Source of the DNA: Sandaracinobacteroides sayramensis
GTDB taxonomy: Bacteria > Pseudomonadota > Alphaproteobacteria > Sphingomonadales > Sphingomonadaceae
Length of the DNA: 64,000 bases
NCBI RefSeq assembly: GCF_022014495.1
Contig: NZ_JAKLSQ010000013.1
Location: forward strand, 62,001 to 126,000
Direction: 5' to 3'
Shown here: piece by piece, positions 35,883-45,333 of the stretch
How the letters are laid out: each line of letters begins with the position of its first letter
Position numbering within the stretch: the first letter of the stretch is position 1
Position numbers and translations under genes: made by a program
The notes under the pieces: model-generated
What the model saw: only the letters and a program-made list of their open reading frames with translations
Databases searched by the model: none
Told to the model about the DNA's origin: nothing

Positions 35883-38018
35883 TCATTTTCCGTCCGGCGC
35901 GTTCAGGGACTGGTGGACGACATAGGCGCGGATGGCTTCGGAATCGGCCGGACTCAAGAGCTTCGCGAAGCCGACCATGCCGTTCGACGCCCGCGACCCA
36001 TGCCTCACCACGTCGCTCCAGGCTTCCGCGTCGCCGGTGGTCGGCGCCCAGCGCAGGTCGGGGAGCACGCCCGAGCTGATCGCCATCGGGCCATGGCAGA
36101 CCATGCAGTTGCGGCTGTAGGCGACGAAGCCGCGTTGCAGCATGGCCGGGTCGCCGAAGGCGGCTGCCTGCGGCTCGCGCCTGACCGGGAGCAGGCCATG
36201 ATCCGGCACGCTGCCCTGCGCGCCCAGCTTGAAGGCGATGACGCGGCCGAGGTTCGATTGCACGGCCTTGTCGAACAGGAAGCCGGCGGAAAGCGCATAG
36301 GCCCCGCCCCAGCCGCTGGCGACCGCCAGATATTGTTCTCCGTCCAGCTCGTAGGTGACGGGCGGCGCGGCGATTCCCGCCTTCACATTGTGGCGCCAGA
36401 GCGGCTTGCCGGTCGCCGCGTCATAGGCGACGAGATCGCCGCCCACGAGCCCCTGGAAGACGAGGCCCGAGGCGGTGGAGAGCACGCCGCCGTTCGAAGG
36501 CGTCGGCTGCTCGACCGTCCAGCGGGCTTCCTGCCGCACCGGATCCCAGGCGATGAGACGCCCCTTGTAGGCGGCGCGCAGGCCCTTCAGCGTCGCCGGG
36601 TCGAGCGGATCGACCGTCATGCCCTCCTCGAAGCCGAAGCCGGTGTTCCACTTCGTGCGCGGATCGGCCTTCGACTTCGGCGCATAGCCCTGCGGCAGCT
36701 CCTGCGCCGGGATGTAGGCGAGCTTCAGCTCGGGGTTGTAGGCCATGGGGTGCCAGTTGTGGCCGCCCTGCGGGCCGGGGAGCAGCAGGCTGCTGCCCGA
36801 TACCGGCCGCGCCGTCGCGGTTTCGACCGGGCGGCCGTTGGCGTCGAGCCCGGTCGTCCAGTTCTGCGGGACATAGCCCTTGCCGGACAGGAACTGGCCG
36901 CTGCGGGCGTCCAGCACATAGAAGAAGCCGTTCTTCGGCGCCTGCATCACCACCCGGCGGGGCGCGCCATTCTCGCCCAGCGGCAGCTCGGCGAGGATGA
37001 TCGTCTGCGTGGCGGTATAGTCCCAATTGTCGCGCGGGGTGGTCTGGAAATGCCATTTGTAGCGGCCGCTGTCCGCGTCCACGGCGACGATGGAGGAGAG
37101 GAAGAGATTGTCGCCCCGCCCGTCCGGGTCGCGCAGCTGCGCGTTCCAGGGCGAGCCGTTGCCGACTCCGAAGACGATCTGGTCGTTTTGCGTGTCGTAG
37201 ACGATCGAATCCCAGACGGTGCCGCCGCCGCCATCCTTCGTCCATTGGCCGTTGCGGCCCCAGCTTGCATTGGCGAGGCTGGCGAAGATCCGGTCCGAGG
37301 CGGCGCCGTCCGGCTGCATCTTCGGGTTGGGCACGGTGTAGAAGCGCCAGACGAGCTTGCCGCTTTTCACGTCATAGGCAGACAGATAGCCGCGCACGCC
37401 CAGTTCCGCGCCGCCATTGCCGATCAGCACCATATCCTTCACCACGCGCGGCGCGCCGGTGACGGTGTAGGGCTTCGAGCGGTCGACCGTCTGCACCGAC
37501 CAGATGCGCTTTCCGCTCTTCGCGTCGATCGCTTCCAGCCGGCCGTCGATCACGCCGAGGAACAGCACGCCGTCCTTGATGGCGACCCCGCGGTTCACCA
37601 CGTCGCAGCAGGCGTCGACCCCCACTGACCTGTCGGCGCCCGGATCATACACCCAGAGCTCCTGCCCCGTCCTTGCGTCGAGCGCGTGCAGGATCGACCA
37701 GGAGGAGGTGACATACATCACCCCGTCGTGGACGATGGGGGTGGCTTCGATGCCGCGGTTGGAATTCAGATCGTAGGTCCAGGCGACTCCGAGCTGCGCC
37801 ACATTGGCGGGGGCGATCCCCTTCAGGCTGGAGTGGCGCTGCTCGTCGTAGGTGCCGCCGTAGGTGAGCCATTCGGCGCCGGCCGATCCGGCCCTGGCAT
37901 ATACATCCTCCTGCGGGCCCGTGGCTTCGGCCTGCGGCTGTTCCGCCTTCGGATTGCAGGCGGCAAGCGCCAGCGCGGCGGCGAGCACGGGAATCGAGAC
38001 CCGGTTGCTGAGCGGCAT
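35883..38018 (-). CDS. PQQ-dependent alcohol dehydrogenase with C-terminal cytochrome c, lipoprotein
   Basis: A 711-residue quinohaemoprotein. The N-terminus has a lipobox (LAAALALAAC), predicting membrane anchoring. An eight-bladed propeller follows, starting DEQRHSSLKGIAPANVAQLG. The adjacent-cysteine disulfide ring over PQQ is VDACCDVVNRG, the catalytic Asp is in RDNWDYTATQTIILA, and Trp-docking repeats are seen (GKPLWRHN). The residue two after the catalytic Asp is Thr, not Asp, so the calcium rather than the lanthanide type is expected. A cytochrome c domain near the C-terminus carries CMVCH. The start is ATG 38018, with GGGGAGA five bases upstream. Alcohol substrate unknown. Confidence 0.93.
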   Translation of the reverse strand: MPLSNRVSIPVLAAALALAACNPKAEQPQAEATGPQEDVYARAGSAGAEWLTYGGTYDEQRHSSLKGIAPANVAQLGVAWTYDLNSNRGIEATPIVHDGVMYVTSSWSILHALDARTGQELWVYDPGADRSVGVDACCDVVNRGVAIKDGVLFLGVIDGRLEAIDAKSGKRIWSVQTVDRSKPYTVTGAPRVVKDMVLIGNGGAELGVRGYLSAYDVKSGKLVWRFYTVPNPKMQPDGAASDRIFASLANASWGRNGQWTKDGGGGTVWDSIVYDTQNDQIVFGVGNGSPWNAQLRDPDGRGDNLFLSSIVAVDADSGRYKWHFQTTPRDNWDYTATQTIILAELPLGENGAPRRVVMQAPKNGFFYVLDARSGQFLSGKGYVPQNWTTGLDANGRPVETATARPVSGSSLLLPGPQGGHNWHPMAYNPELKLAYIPAQELPQGYAPKSKADPRTKWNTGFGFEEGMTVDPLDPATLKGLRAAYKGRLIAWDPVRQEARWTVEQPTPSNGGVLSTASGLVFQGLVGGDLVAYDAATGKPLWRHNVKAGIAAPPVTYELDGEQYLAVASGWGGAYALSAGFLFDKAVQSNLGRVIAFKLGAQGSVPDHGLLPVRREPQAAAFGDPAMLQRGFVAYSRNCMVCHGPMAISSGVLPDLRWAPTTGDAEAWSDVVRHGSRASNGMVGFAKLLSPADSEAIRAYVVHQSLNAPDGK

Positions 38019-38208
38019 GTTTTTCTCCCCTTGCGCGGCGTCTGCCTCTCCCAAGACGGCGCCGCTTTCCCTGCGGATTTCCTGCCATGAAGAGAGCCGC
38101 CGCAGAAGCTTCACATTCTGCGAGGAGCGGGCCGGACTCCGGCCTGCTTTCGCCGCCGCAAGTGGAATAGCGTTTGAGGCCGGGCGGCGCGGCTGCTAGC
38201 CGGGCGGC

Positions 38209-39462
38209 GTGACCGACGAACCGCCCTCGCCTTTCCGATATCCCGCCTTCCGCGCCTTCTTCGTGGCGAAGCTGGGCTCTACCCTTGCCCAGATCATGAT
38301 GGTGGTGGTGATCGGCTGGCAGGTCTACGACATCGCGCGGCAGACCATGCCCATCCGCGAGGCGGCCTTCCTGCTGGGCCTCGTCGGGCTGGCGCAGTTC
38401 CTGCCGGTGTTCCTGCTGAGCCTGGTGGTGGGGGTGATCGCCGACCGGGTGGACCGGCGGGTGATCGCCCGGGCGGCGGTGGCGCTGGACCTGGCCTGCG
38501 CGGTGGCGCTGGCGCTGCTGGCGGCTTCCGGTTCCACCCTGCTGTGGCCGCTGTTCGCGGTGGCGGTGCTGTTCGGGGTGGCGCGGGCCTTCGCCTCGCC
38601 GTCCCTGTCGGCGCTGGCGCCCAATCTGGTGCCGCCGAATGTGCTGCCCACCGCCATCGCCTGGAATTCGATCGGCTGGCAGTCCGGCGCGGTGCTGGGA
38701 CCGGTGATCGGCGGGCTGGCCTACGATCTGGGGCCCGCGGTGCCCTATGTGGTGGCGGCCGTGCTGCTGGGCGTGGCGCTGGTGGCGCTGTTCCGGATTC
38801 CGCCCGTGCGGCTGCCGGCCTCGACCGGGGCGAAAGGCATGGCGGCGGTGAAGGAGGGGCTGGACTATGTGCGCGGCAACCGCATCGTCTTCGGCGCCAT
38901 TTCGCTGGACATGTTCGCGGTGATCCTGGCCGGGGCGACCGCCATGCTGCCCATCTACGCCCGCGACATCCTGCATGTGGGGCCGGCGGAGCTGGGCTGG
39001 CTGCGGGCGGCGCCCGCCGTGGGGGCCGGGCTCGTCGCGCTGTGGCTGACGCGCAACCCGCTCGGCAGCCGCGTGGGGCAGAAGATGTTCGTGAACGTGG
39101 GGCTGTTCGCGATCGCCACCATGGTGTTCGGCTTTTCGACGCATCTCTGGCTTTCGATCGGCGCGCTGTTCGTGCTGGGGGCGGCGGACATGGTTTCCGT
39201 CTATGTCCGTTCCTCGCTGATCCAGTTGCACACCCCGGATTCGATGCGCGGGCGGGTTTCCGCCGTGTCGCTGCTGTTCGTCAGCGCCTCCAACGAGCTG
39301 GGCGAATTCCGCGCCGGCGTGATGGCCGCCGCCATCGGGCCGATGGCGGCGACCGTCGGCGGCGGCCTGCTGGCGTTGATCGTGACCATCCTGTGGGCCA
39401 GACTGTTCCCCGAATTGCGGGATGCGGACCGGCTGGACGTTCCCGAAACCCTGAAAGGCTGA
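38209..39462 (+). CDS. MFS transporter (EntS/MFS_3-like)
   Basis: A 417-residue transporter with about twelve membrane helices. The first cytoplasmic loop after helix 2 has the major-facilitator signature [17 protein letters not shown]. Other features are [19 protein letters not shown] in helix 5 and [21 protein letters not shown] between helices 10 and 11, typical of the EntS-like exporter branch. The substrate is unknown. The start is GTG 38209. It lies 11 bases before cysK on the same strand, so the two are probably co-transcribed. Confidence 0.9.
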   Translation: MTDEPPSPFRYPAFRAFFVAKLGSTLAQIMMVVVIGWQVYDIARQTMPIREAAFLLGLVGLAQFLPVFLLSLVVGVIADRVDRRVIARAAVALDLACAVALALLAASGSTLLWPLFAVAVLFGVARAFASPSLSALAPNLVPPNVLPTAIAWNSIGWQSGAVLGPVIGGLAYDLGPAVPYVVAAVLLGVALVALFRIPPVRLPASTGAKGMAAVKEGLDYVRGNRIVFGAISLDMFAVILAGATAMLPIYARDILHVGPAELGWLRAAPAVGAGLVALWLTRNPLGSRVGQKMFVNVGLFAIATMVFGFSTHLWLSIGALFVLGAADMVSVYVRSSLIQLHTPDSMRGRVSAVSLLFVSASNELGEFRAGVMAAAIGPMAATVGGGLLALIVTILWARLFPELRDADRLDVPETLKG

Positions 39463-39473
39463 GGAGAAGAGAC

Positions 39474-40394
39474 ATGCGCGCCGCGAACATATTGGAAACC
39501 ATCGGCAACACCCCGCATGTGCGGGTGTCGAAGCTGTTCCCGAACGCCGAAGTCTGGATCAAGAGCGAGCGGCAGAACCCCGGCGGCTCGATCAAGGACC
39601 GGATCGCGCTGGCGATGATCGAGGATGCGGAAAAGACCGGCGCGCTGAAGCCCGGCGGCACCATCATCGAGCCGACCAGCGGCAACACCGGAATCGGCCT
39701 GGCCATGGTGGCGGCGGTGAAGGGCTACAGGCTGGTGCTGGTGATGCCCGAAAGCATGAGCCTGGAGCGGCGGCGGCTGATGCTGGCCTATGGCGCCACC
39801 TTCGACCTGACGCCGCGCGAAAAGGGCATGAAGGGCGCGATTGCCCGCGCGCTGGAACTGGTGGAGGCCACCCCCGGCGCCTGGATGCCGCAGCAGTTCG
39901 AGAATCCCGCCAACATCGACGTGCATGTGCGGACCACGGCTGAGGAAATTCTGGCGGACTTCCGCGACGAACCGCTGGACGCGGTGGTTTCCGGCGTCGG
40001 TACCGGCGGCCATATCACCGGCGTGGCACAGGTGCTGAAGGCGGCCTGGCCGAAGCTGAAGGTGTTCGCGGTGGAGCCGACGCTTTCCCCGGTGATTTCC
40101 GGCGGGCAGCCGGCACCGCACCCGATTCAGGGCATCGGCGCCGGCTTCATTCCGGGCAATCTGAAGACCGAGCTGCTGGACGGGGTGATCCAGGTGGCCG
40201 CGGACGACGCGAAGAAATGGGCGCTGAGGTCCGCGCGGGAGGAAGGGATGCTGGTGGGTATTTCCTCGGGCGCGACGCTGGCGGCGATTTCGCAGAAGCT
40301 GGCCGAGCTCGGCGAAGGCGCGAAGGTGCTGGGCTTCAACTACGACACCGGCGAGCGCTATCTTTCCGTGCCGGAGTTCCTGCCCGTCGAATAA
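39474..40394 (+). CDS. cysK: cysteine synthase A
   Basis: A 306-residue PLP enzyme making cysteine from O-acetylserine and sulfide. The PLP lysine is in [12 protein letters not shown] (about residue 42), the substrate loop is [13 protein letters not shown], the PLP-phosphate loop is [15 protein letters not shown], and SSGATLAA lies near the end. The start is ATG 39474, with GAGGAGA seven bases upstream; the longer frame to 38544 runs through the MFS gene out of frame. Its last 37 bases overlap the 3' end of the convergent metallophosphoesterase gene. Confidence 0.95.
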   Translation: MRAANILETIGNTPHVRVSKLFPNAEVWIKSERQNPGGSIKDRIALAMIEDAEKTGALKPGGTIIEPTSGNTGIGLAMVAAVKGYRLVLVMPESMSLERRRLMLAYGATFDLTPREKGMKGAIARALELVEATPGAWMPQQFENPANIDVHVRTTAEEILADFRDEPLDAVVSGVGTGGHITGVAQVLKAAWPKLKVFAVEPTLSPVISGGQPAPHPIQGIGAGFIPGNLKTELLDGVIQVAADDAKKWALRSAREEGMLVGISSGATLAAISQKLAELGEGAKVLGFNYDTGERYLSVPEFLPVE

Positions 40395-41200
40395 AGGCTG
40401 ATCTCGACGATTTCGGGCGGCACCCCATAGCGGATGGGAAGCAAGGTGGTGCCGACCCCGGAACTGACGAACAGCGGCCAGCCGTTCACGGTGCAGAAGC
40501 CGCGCAGGCAGAGCGGCTTGCCGCCATGGAGATCGCCCAGCGAGCCGATGAGCGGCAGGATTACCTGCCCGCCATGGGTGTGGCCGGCCAGCGCCAGCAC
40601 GGGATTGGGCGGGCGGGCGGCGTAAGTCAGGAAATCCCCCTCGTGGATCAGCAGCAGGATGGGCCTCTTCGGCGAGATTCCCTCGAGCGCCTTCCCCGGA
40701 TCGGCGCCATGGGTAGCGGAATTCAAGCCGACGACGACCAGCGGGCCGATATCCACATGCGCATTCACCAGCAGCTTCGGCGCGGTCTGCCGCGCCATGA
40801 CCACAGGCGTCCATTTCGGTTCGTCATGGTTGCCGAGCACGGCATAGACGCCGAGCGGCGCCTCCAGCGCGGCGAGCGGCGGCAGCGCTTCTTCCAGCCA
40901 GGAACGCGGCTTGTCGAACAGCTTGCCGCCCATATAGTCGCCGGTCAGCACGATGAGGTCGGGCTTCAGCGCATTCGCCTGGCTGACGATCCTGTTCAGC
41001 CGCCGCGTGCGCATGTCCGGATAGCCATAATGGGTGTCGGTGATGTGCAGCACGCGGATTTCCCGGCCCGCGGGCAGGCCTTCCAGCGGCAGGCGCAGCT
41101 TCACCACCTCGGGCGGGCGGGTGGCGTTCCAGAACCCCACCCCCAGAAAGAGGAGCGCGAGCGCCGCACATGCGGCGAGCGCCCGCGCCAGCAATCTCAT
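40358..41200 (-). CDS. membrane-anchored metallophosphoesterase (YkuE-like)
   Basis: A 280-residue calcineurin-like phosphoesterase. An N-terminal membrane helix ([20 protein letters not shown]) precedes the domain. Metal-site motifs are [32 protein letters not shown] and [10 protein letters not shown]. The anchored form with the domain outside resembles YkuE/YaeI enzymes acting on lipid or nucleotide phosphoesters such as UDP-sugar lipids, but the substrate is undetermined. It starts 14 bases after the aldehyde dehydrogenase stop on the same strand. Its end overlaps cysK by 37 bases. Confidence 0.9.
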   Translation of the reverse strand: MRLLARALAACAALALLFLGVGFWNATRPPEVVKLRLPLEGLPAGREIRVLHITDTHYGYPDMRTRRLNRIVSQANALKPDLIVLTGDYMGGKLFDKPRSWLEEALPPLAALEAPLGVYAVLGNHDEPKWTPVVMARQTAPKLLVNAHVDIGPLVVVGLNSATHGADPGKALEGISPKRPILLLIHEGDFLTYAARPPNPVLALAGHTHGGQVILPLIGSLGDLHGGKPLCLRGFCTVNGWPLFVSSGVGTTLLPIRYGVPPEIVEISLYSTGRNSGTER

Positions 41201-41214
41201 GCGAATCTTTTTTC

Positions 41215-42654
41215 CTATTCGGCTGCTTCCGCCGCCTTCCAGCCGATCACGGCCTTCACTTCAAGGAAATCCGTGAAACCATGGTCACCCCATTCGCGAC
41301 CGTTGCCCGATTGCTTGTAGCCGCCGAAGGGGGCCATGAAATCGGGCGAGGCGGCGTTCAAAATAACCTGCCCCGCGCGCAGGCGCCGCGCCACGTCGCG
41401 GGCCTCGGCTTCCGGCCCCTGCACATAGGCGGCAAGACCATAGGGGGTGTCGTTGCCCTCCTCGATCGCCTGTTCGAGATTGTCGTAGGCGAGCATGGCG
41501 AGCACCGGGCCGAAGATTTCCTCCCGCGCGATGGTCATGTCGTTTGTCACGTCGGCGAAGACGGTGGGCTTCACATAATAGCCCTTGTCCAGCCCCTCCG
41601 GCCGGCCGGGGCCGCCGGCGACGAGGGTGGCGCCTTCGTCGATGCCCTTCTGAATCAGGCCCTGGATCTTGTTGAATTGCGCTTCGGAGACGACCGGGCC
41701 GAGCGTGTGGTTGCCGTTCGGATCACCGACCGTCAGCCCCTCGGCGGCGGTTTTGGCGATGGCTTTCGCCTGCTCCATCTTCGCCGCCGGCACGAACATG
41801 CGGCTGGGCGCGTTGCAGCTCTGGCCGGAGTTCATCATCATCCGCTGCACGCTGCCCGCGACCGCCTTCTGCAGGTCGGCCGTGTCGAGCACGATGTTCG
41901 GCGACTTGCCGCCCAGTTCCTGGCTGACGCGCTTCACCGTGGGGGCGGCGTTGCGCGCCACCTCGATCCCGGCGCGGGTGGAGCCGGTGAAGCTCACCAT
42001 GTCGACGAGCGGGTGGCTGGAAATGGCGGCGCCGACCGTGGGTCCGTCGCCGTTCACCAGGTTGAACACACCCTTGGGCACGCCGGCCGCGTGCAGGATT
42101 TCCGCGAACAGGATGGCGTTGAAGGGCGCCACTTCCGACGGCTTCAGCACCATGGTGCAGCCGACGGCCAGCGCCGGCGCCACCTTGCAGGCGATCTGGT
42201 TGATCGGCCAGTTCCATGGCGTGATGAAGCCGCAGACTCCGATCGGCTCCTTGGTGATGAGGGTGCCGCCGCGCTCCTCGTCGAATTCATAATCCTTGAG
42301 GACGGCGATCGCCGTCTGGAAATGCGCGACTCCGAGCGCCGCTTGCGCCTGCGACGCCAGCCAGGCGGGGGCACCCATTTCCTCGGTGATGGCGGCGGCG
42401 ATTTCCGGATAGCGCTTCTGATATTCGCCGGCGATGGCGGCGAGCAGGTCCAGCCGCTCGGCGCGGCTGGTGCGGCCGAAGCTCTGGAAAGCCGTGTGAG
42501 CGGCCTTGGCGGCCTTGGCGACATCGGCCGCGCCACCCATCGCGATCCGCCCCATCGGCGCTTCCGTCGCCGGGTTGATGACATCGAGCAGCGTCGAGCC
42601 CGGAGCCGGGTCGACCCACTGGCCGTCGATGTAGAATTGCTTTGCCTCGCGCAT
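41215..42654 (-). CDS. aldehyde dehydrogenase family protein
   Basis: A 479-residue NAD(P)-dependent aldehyde dehydrogenase. Motifs are ITPWNWPINQIACKVAPALA, KPSEVAPFNAILFAE, SFTGSTRAGIEVARNAAPT, catalytic Glu in QELGGKSPNIVLD and catalytic Cys in NSGQSCNAPSRMFV. The start is ATG 42654, with GGGGAGAG seven bases upstream. It heads a likely two-gene transcript with the metallophosphoesterase. The broad family does not allow a substrate call. Confidence 0.93.
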   Translation of the reverse strand: MREAKQFYIDGQWVDPAPGSTLLDVINPATEAPMGRIAMGGAADVAKAAKAAHTAFQSFGRTSRAERLDLLAAIAGEYQKRYPEIAAAITEEMGAPAWLASQAQAALGVAHFQTAIAVLKDYEFDEERGGTLITKEPIGVCGFITPWNWPINQIACKVAPALAVGCTMVLKPSEVAPFNAILFAEILHAAGVPKGVFNLVNGDGPTVGAAISSHPLVDMVSFTGSTRAGIEVARNAAPTVKRVSQELGGKSPNIVLDTADLQKAVAGSVQRMMMNSGQSCNAPSRMFVPAAKMEQAKAIAKTAAEGLTVGDPNGNHTLGPVVSEAQFNKIQGLIQKGIDEGATLVAGGPGRPEGLDKGYYVKPTVFADVTNDMTIAREEIFGPVLAMLAYDNLEQAIEEGNDTPYGLAAYVQGPEAEARDVARRLRAGQVILNAASPDFMAPFGGYKQSGNGREWGDHGFTDFLEVKAVIGWKAAEAAE

Positions 42655-42779
42655 GACGGAACTCTCCCCAGAAAATGCATCCGCCTGACGCTACTGCAAC
42701 TGAGCGGCGCTCGAAACCCCCAAAGGCGGACAGGTTCCGGAACGGCTTGGCAGGCTTTGCCGGCGTTGCTAGTCAATCA

Positions 42780-42794
42780 TGTGACAATATCACA
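42780..42794. promoter_or_regulatory. inverted repeat abutting the aminopeptidase ribosome binding site
   Basis: TGTGACAATATCACA is an inverted repeat (TGTGA, five-base centre, TCACA). It touches the Shine-Dalgarno AGGAGA at 42794-42799. It could be a protein operator or, as RNA, a small hairpin next to the ribosome binding site. The half-sites look like CRP sites but the spacing is five rather than six. Confidence 0.4.
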
Positions 42795-42809
42795 GGAGAC
42801 GATTTGACG

Positions 42810-44414
42810 ATGCGCACCTTCCCTGCCCTCGCCCTGCTTCTTGCAAGCGTTGCCCTCACCGCCCCGGTTTCGGCGCAGGAACGGGTGAGCGTCGGGTCGG
42901 GCGTGGCGCCGTCGACGCGGGCGAACAGCGCCGAGCGGCCGATCCGCTTCGCCGCCGAGGTGCCGGCCGGGGCGTCGCTGGTGGTGCCGGTGGCGGGCAA
43001 AGGGGAAACCGGCGGGGAAATCGCCCGCGCCGCCGCCGGGCTGCCGGCCGCGACCGTTTCCGCGATCGAACAGGCGGCCGCCGCCGCCCGCTTCGAGGCC
43101 GCGCCGCTTTCCACGCTGAAGCTGCACGGGATCGGCGGCCATCCGGCCATCCTTCTGGTCGGGGTCGAGCCCGGAACCGCGCCGAAGGAAAGCGCGCTGG
43201 CCGATGCCGGCGGCAAGGCGATCCAGGCGCTGCGCGACGAGCCGCACCCAATCGCCATCCTGACCGGCGGGCTCGCCGCCGGGTCCGCCCCCTATGTCGC
43301 CTATGGCGCGCAACTGGGGCAGTATCGCTATGACCGGCTGAAGTCCGCGCCGAAGGCCATTCCGACCCAGGCCGTGACGGTGGTGACGGCGGATTCCAGC
43401 GCGGGCGCGGCCTATGCCGCCGATCTGGCGCATCTGGCTTCCAGCGTGCGGCTGGCGCGCGATCTCGTCACCACGCCGGCGAACGAGCTTTACCCTGAGA
43501 CCTTCGTTTCCGCGGTGCAGGCCGAGCTGAAGGGCGTGCCCAATGTGAAGGTGACGGTGCTGGACGAAGCGCAGATGCGGGCGCTGGGCATGGGCAGCCT
43601 GCTGGGGGTTTCGCAAGGCTCGCGGCGGCCGGCGCGGCTGCTGGCGATCGAATATCGCGGCGCCGGCAATGCCGCGCCGATCGCGCTGGTCGGCAAGGGG
43701 ATCACCTTCGATACCGGCGGCATTTCCATCAAGCCGGCCGCCGGCATGTGGGAAATGAAGGGCGACATGTCCGGCGCGGCGGCCGTGGTGGGGGCGGCGA
43801 TCGCGGCGGCGAAGCGCGGCGCGCGGGCGAATGTGGTGGCCGTGGCGGCACTCGCCGAGAACATGCCCGACGGCAACGCCCAGCGCCCGGGCGACGTGGT
43901 GCGCACCATGAACGGCCAGACGGTGGAGATCACCAACACCGATGCCGAAGGCCGGCTGGTGCTGGCGGACGCGAACCAGTGGGCGGCGCGGCAATATAAG
44001 CCGGCCGGGATCGTGAACATCGCCACGCTGACCGGCGCGATCGTGGCGGCGCTGGGCGAGGAATATGGCGGCCTGTTCGCCCGCGACGAAGAGCTTGCCA
44101 GCCGCCTGACGGCCGGCGGCGCGCGCGTCGGCGAGGATCTGTGGCGGATGCCGATCCACTCCAGCTATGCCGAGGACATGGCGAGCGAGATCGCCGACAT
44201 CCAGAATTCGAAGCAAGGCGGCCGGGCGGGCGCCGGCACGGCGGCGCATTTCATCAGCTTCCTGACGCCGCAGCCCACGCCCTGGGCGCATGTCGACATG
44301 GCGGCGATGGATCGGGCGGACAGCGCCCTTCCGACCGTGCCCAAAGGCCCGCGCGGCTATGGCGTTCGCCTGCTGGACCAGCTCGTGCGGACATATGAAA
44401 CCCCGCGGCCCTGA
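42810..44414 (+). CDS. exported M17 leucyl aminopeptidase family protein
   Basis: A 534-residue enzyme with a signal peptide (MRTFPALALLLASVALTAPVSA), unlike the cytosolic PepA. The C-terminal catalytic domain holds GKGITFDTGGISIKPA (metal and catalytic Lys), MKGDMSGAAAVVG and the M17 signature NTDAEGRLVLADA, ending ALPTVPKGPRGYGVRLLDQLV. It should release N-terminal amino acids from peptides in the periplasm or outside. The start is ATG 42810, with AGGAGA ten bases upstream. A GC-rich hairpin formed by its last codons and the bases after the stop lies at 44401-44424. Confidence 0.92.
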   Translation: MRTFPALALLLASVALTAPVSAQERVSVGSGVAPSTRANSAERPIRFAAEVPAGASLVVPVAGKGETGGEIARAAAGLPAATVSAIEQAAAAARFEAAPLSTLKLHGIGGHPAILLVGVEPGTAPKESALADAGGKAIQALRDEPHPIAILTGGLAAGSAPYVAYGAQLGQYRYDRLKSAPKAIPTQAVTVVTADSSAGAAYAADLAHLASSVRLARDLVTTPANELYPETFVSAVQAELKGVPNVKVTVLDEAQMRALGMGSLLGVSQGSRRPARLLAIEYRGAGNAAPIALVGKGITFDTGGISIKPAAGMWEMKGDMSGAAAVVGAAIAAAKRGARANVVAVAALAENMPDGNAQRPGDVVRTMNGQTVEITNTDAEGRLVLADANQWAARQYKPAGIVNIATLTGAIVAALGEEYGGLFARDEELASRLTAGGARVGEDLWRMPIHSSYAEDMASEIADIQNSKQGGRAGAGTAAHFISFLTPQPTPWAHVDMAAMDRADSALPTVPKGPRGYGVRLLDQLVRTYETPRP

Positions 44415-44445
44415 GGCCGCGGGGTTAAAAGCCGGAAGCTTCGGG

Positions 44446-44476
44446 AAAGGGGCGGCTCGGTCAGGGCCGCCCCTTT
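44446..44476. terminator. bidirectional terminator between lap-like and PEPxxWA-CTERM genes
   Basis: An 11-base-pair stem, AAAGGGGCGGC / GCCGCCCCTTT, with a nine-base loop gives T-rich tails on both strands. It lies between converging genes, the expected place for a shared intrinsic terminator. A second hairpin without a T tract (CCCCGCGGCC ctga GGCCGCGGGG) at 44401-44424 covers the end of the aminopeptidase gene. Confidence 0.65.
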
Positions 44477-44484
44477 CGCTTCAA

Positions 44485-45213
44485 TCAGGCCTCCACGGCC
44501 CGGCGGCGGCGGGCAGCCGCGCCGATCAGGCCGAAGCCGGTGATCAGCATCGCCCAGGTGGCGGGTTCCGGCACGGCGCCATTGGCCGTGATCGAATCGA
44601 TGCGATAGCCTTGGCCGACCTGGCCCAGATAATTGGCTTCGCCGCCCACGCGGGTGGTGAAGAGGAACTGGGTGAAGGCAGCCGTTTCGTTGAGGAACGT
44701 CAGCACCGTGGTGCCGCTGTTGGCGCTGCTGTTCACGAAGCTGGCGGCGCCGCCGAGGCCGTTGGCGATGGTGCCGTCGAAGCCGAGCGAAGTCAGCGAG
44801 CCGTCGGCGTTGACGCCGAAGATCTGCAGCGTGTCGTTGGCGTCGATGTAGGAGAGCTTCAGGCCCGAGATCGAGACGCTCTTGTTGGCGGTGACCAGCA
44901 GGGCTTCGCGGTTCTTCACCTGGTTGGTGTCGACCTGCGGAGCGGAAGCGCCGCCCGCCACGCCGATGCCCGGGGCGGTGACCGAAACCAGCGCGTTACC
45001 GACCAGTTGCGATAGGCTGGTGAGCGTGTTCGGCACGGCCGTGAAGGTGTGCGCGGTGACGGTCAGCGTGATGTCGTCGGCGCTGCGGACGACCGAGGCG
45101 ACGTTGGTGGTGGCGCCGCCGAACAGCACGGTCGCGGCATGCGCGGGCGCGGTGGCCGCGAGCGAAAGCAGAAGCAGCGACGCGACACGGCCGCCAGCCG
45201 GAAGATTGAACAT
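44485..45213 (-). CDS. PEPxxWA-CTERM sorting domain exported protein
   Basis: A 242-residue secreted protein. The signal peptide is MFNLPAGGRVASLLLLSLAA then TAPAHA. The middle is rich in Thr, Ser, Asn and Val with strand-like repeats (ALLVTANKSVSISGLKLSYI, IFGVNADGSLTSLGFDGTI). The C-terminus is PEPATWAMLITGFGLIGAAA plus four Arg. Cysteine-free, like many extracellular beta-sandwich proteins. The sorting tag is presumed to be cut by an exosortase-like enzyme encoded elsewhere. It shares no obvious similarity with the 33538-34158 protein outside the tail. Mature function unknown. Confidence 0.9.
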   Translation of the reverse strand: MFNLPAGGRVASLLLLSLAATAPAHAATVLFGGATTNVASVVRSADDITLTVTAHTFTAVPNTLTSLSQLVGNALVSVTAPGIGVAGGASAPQVDTNQVKNREALLVTANKSVSISGLKLSYIDANDTLQIFGVNADGSLTSLGFDGTIANGLGGAASFVNSSANSGTTVLTFLNETAAFTQFLFTTRVGGEANYLGQVGQGYRIDSITANGAVPEPATWAMLITGFGLIGAAARRRRAVEA

Positions 45214-45333
45214 GAGGATTTCCCTGTCAGCGGCCAGCCGGAATAGCGGGCCGCCGATGGCATTAGCTTTGCGCCGGCGCCGGCCGCAAAGAATTAGAAT
45301 GTTAATATCCGTTAGGTTACGTCGGTTTACAAT

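Noticed and set aside
42739-42767. Possible EcfG general-stress promoter (GGAAC ... CGTT) before the aminopeptidase
   Set aside because: The spacer is 20 bases, longer than the 15-18 usual for this promoter class.
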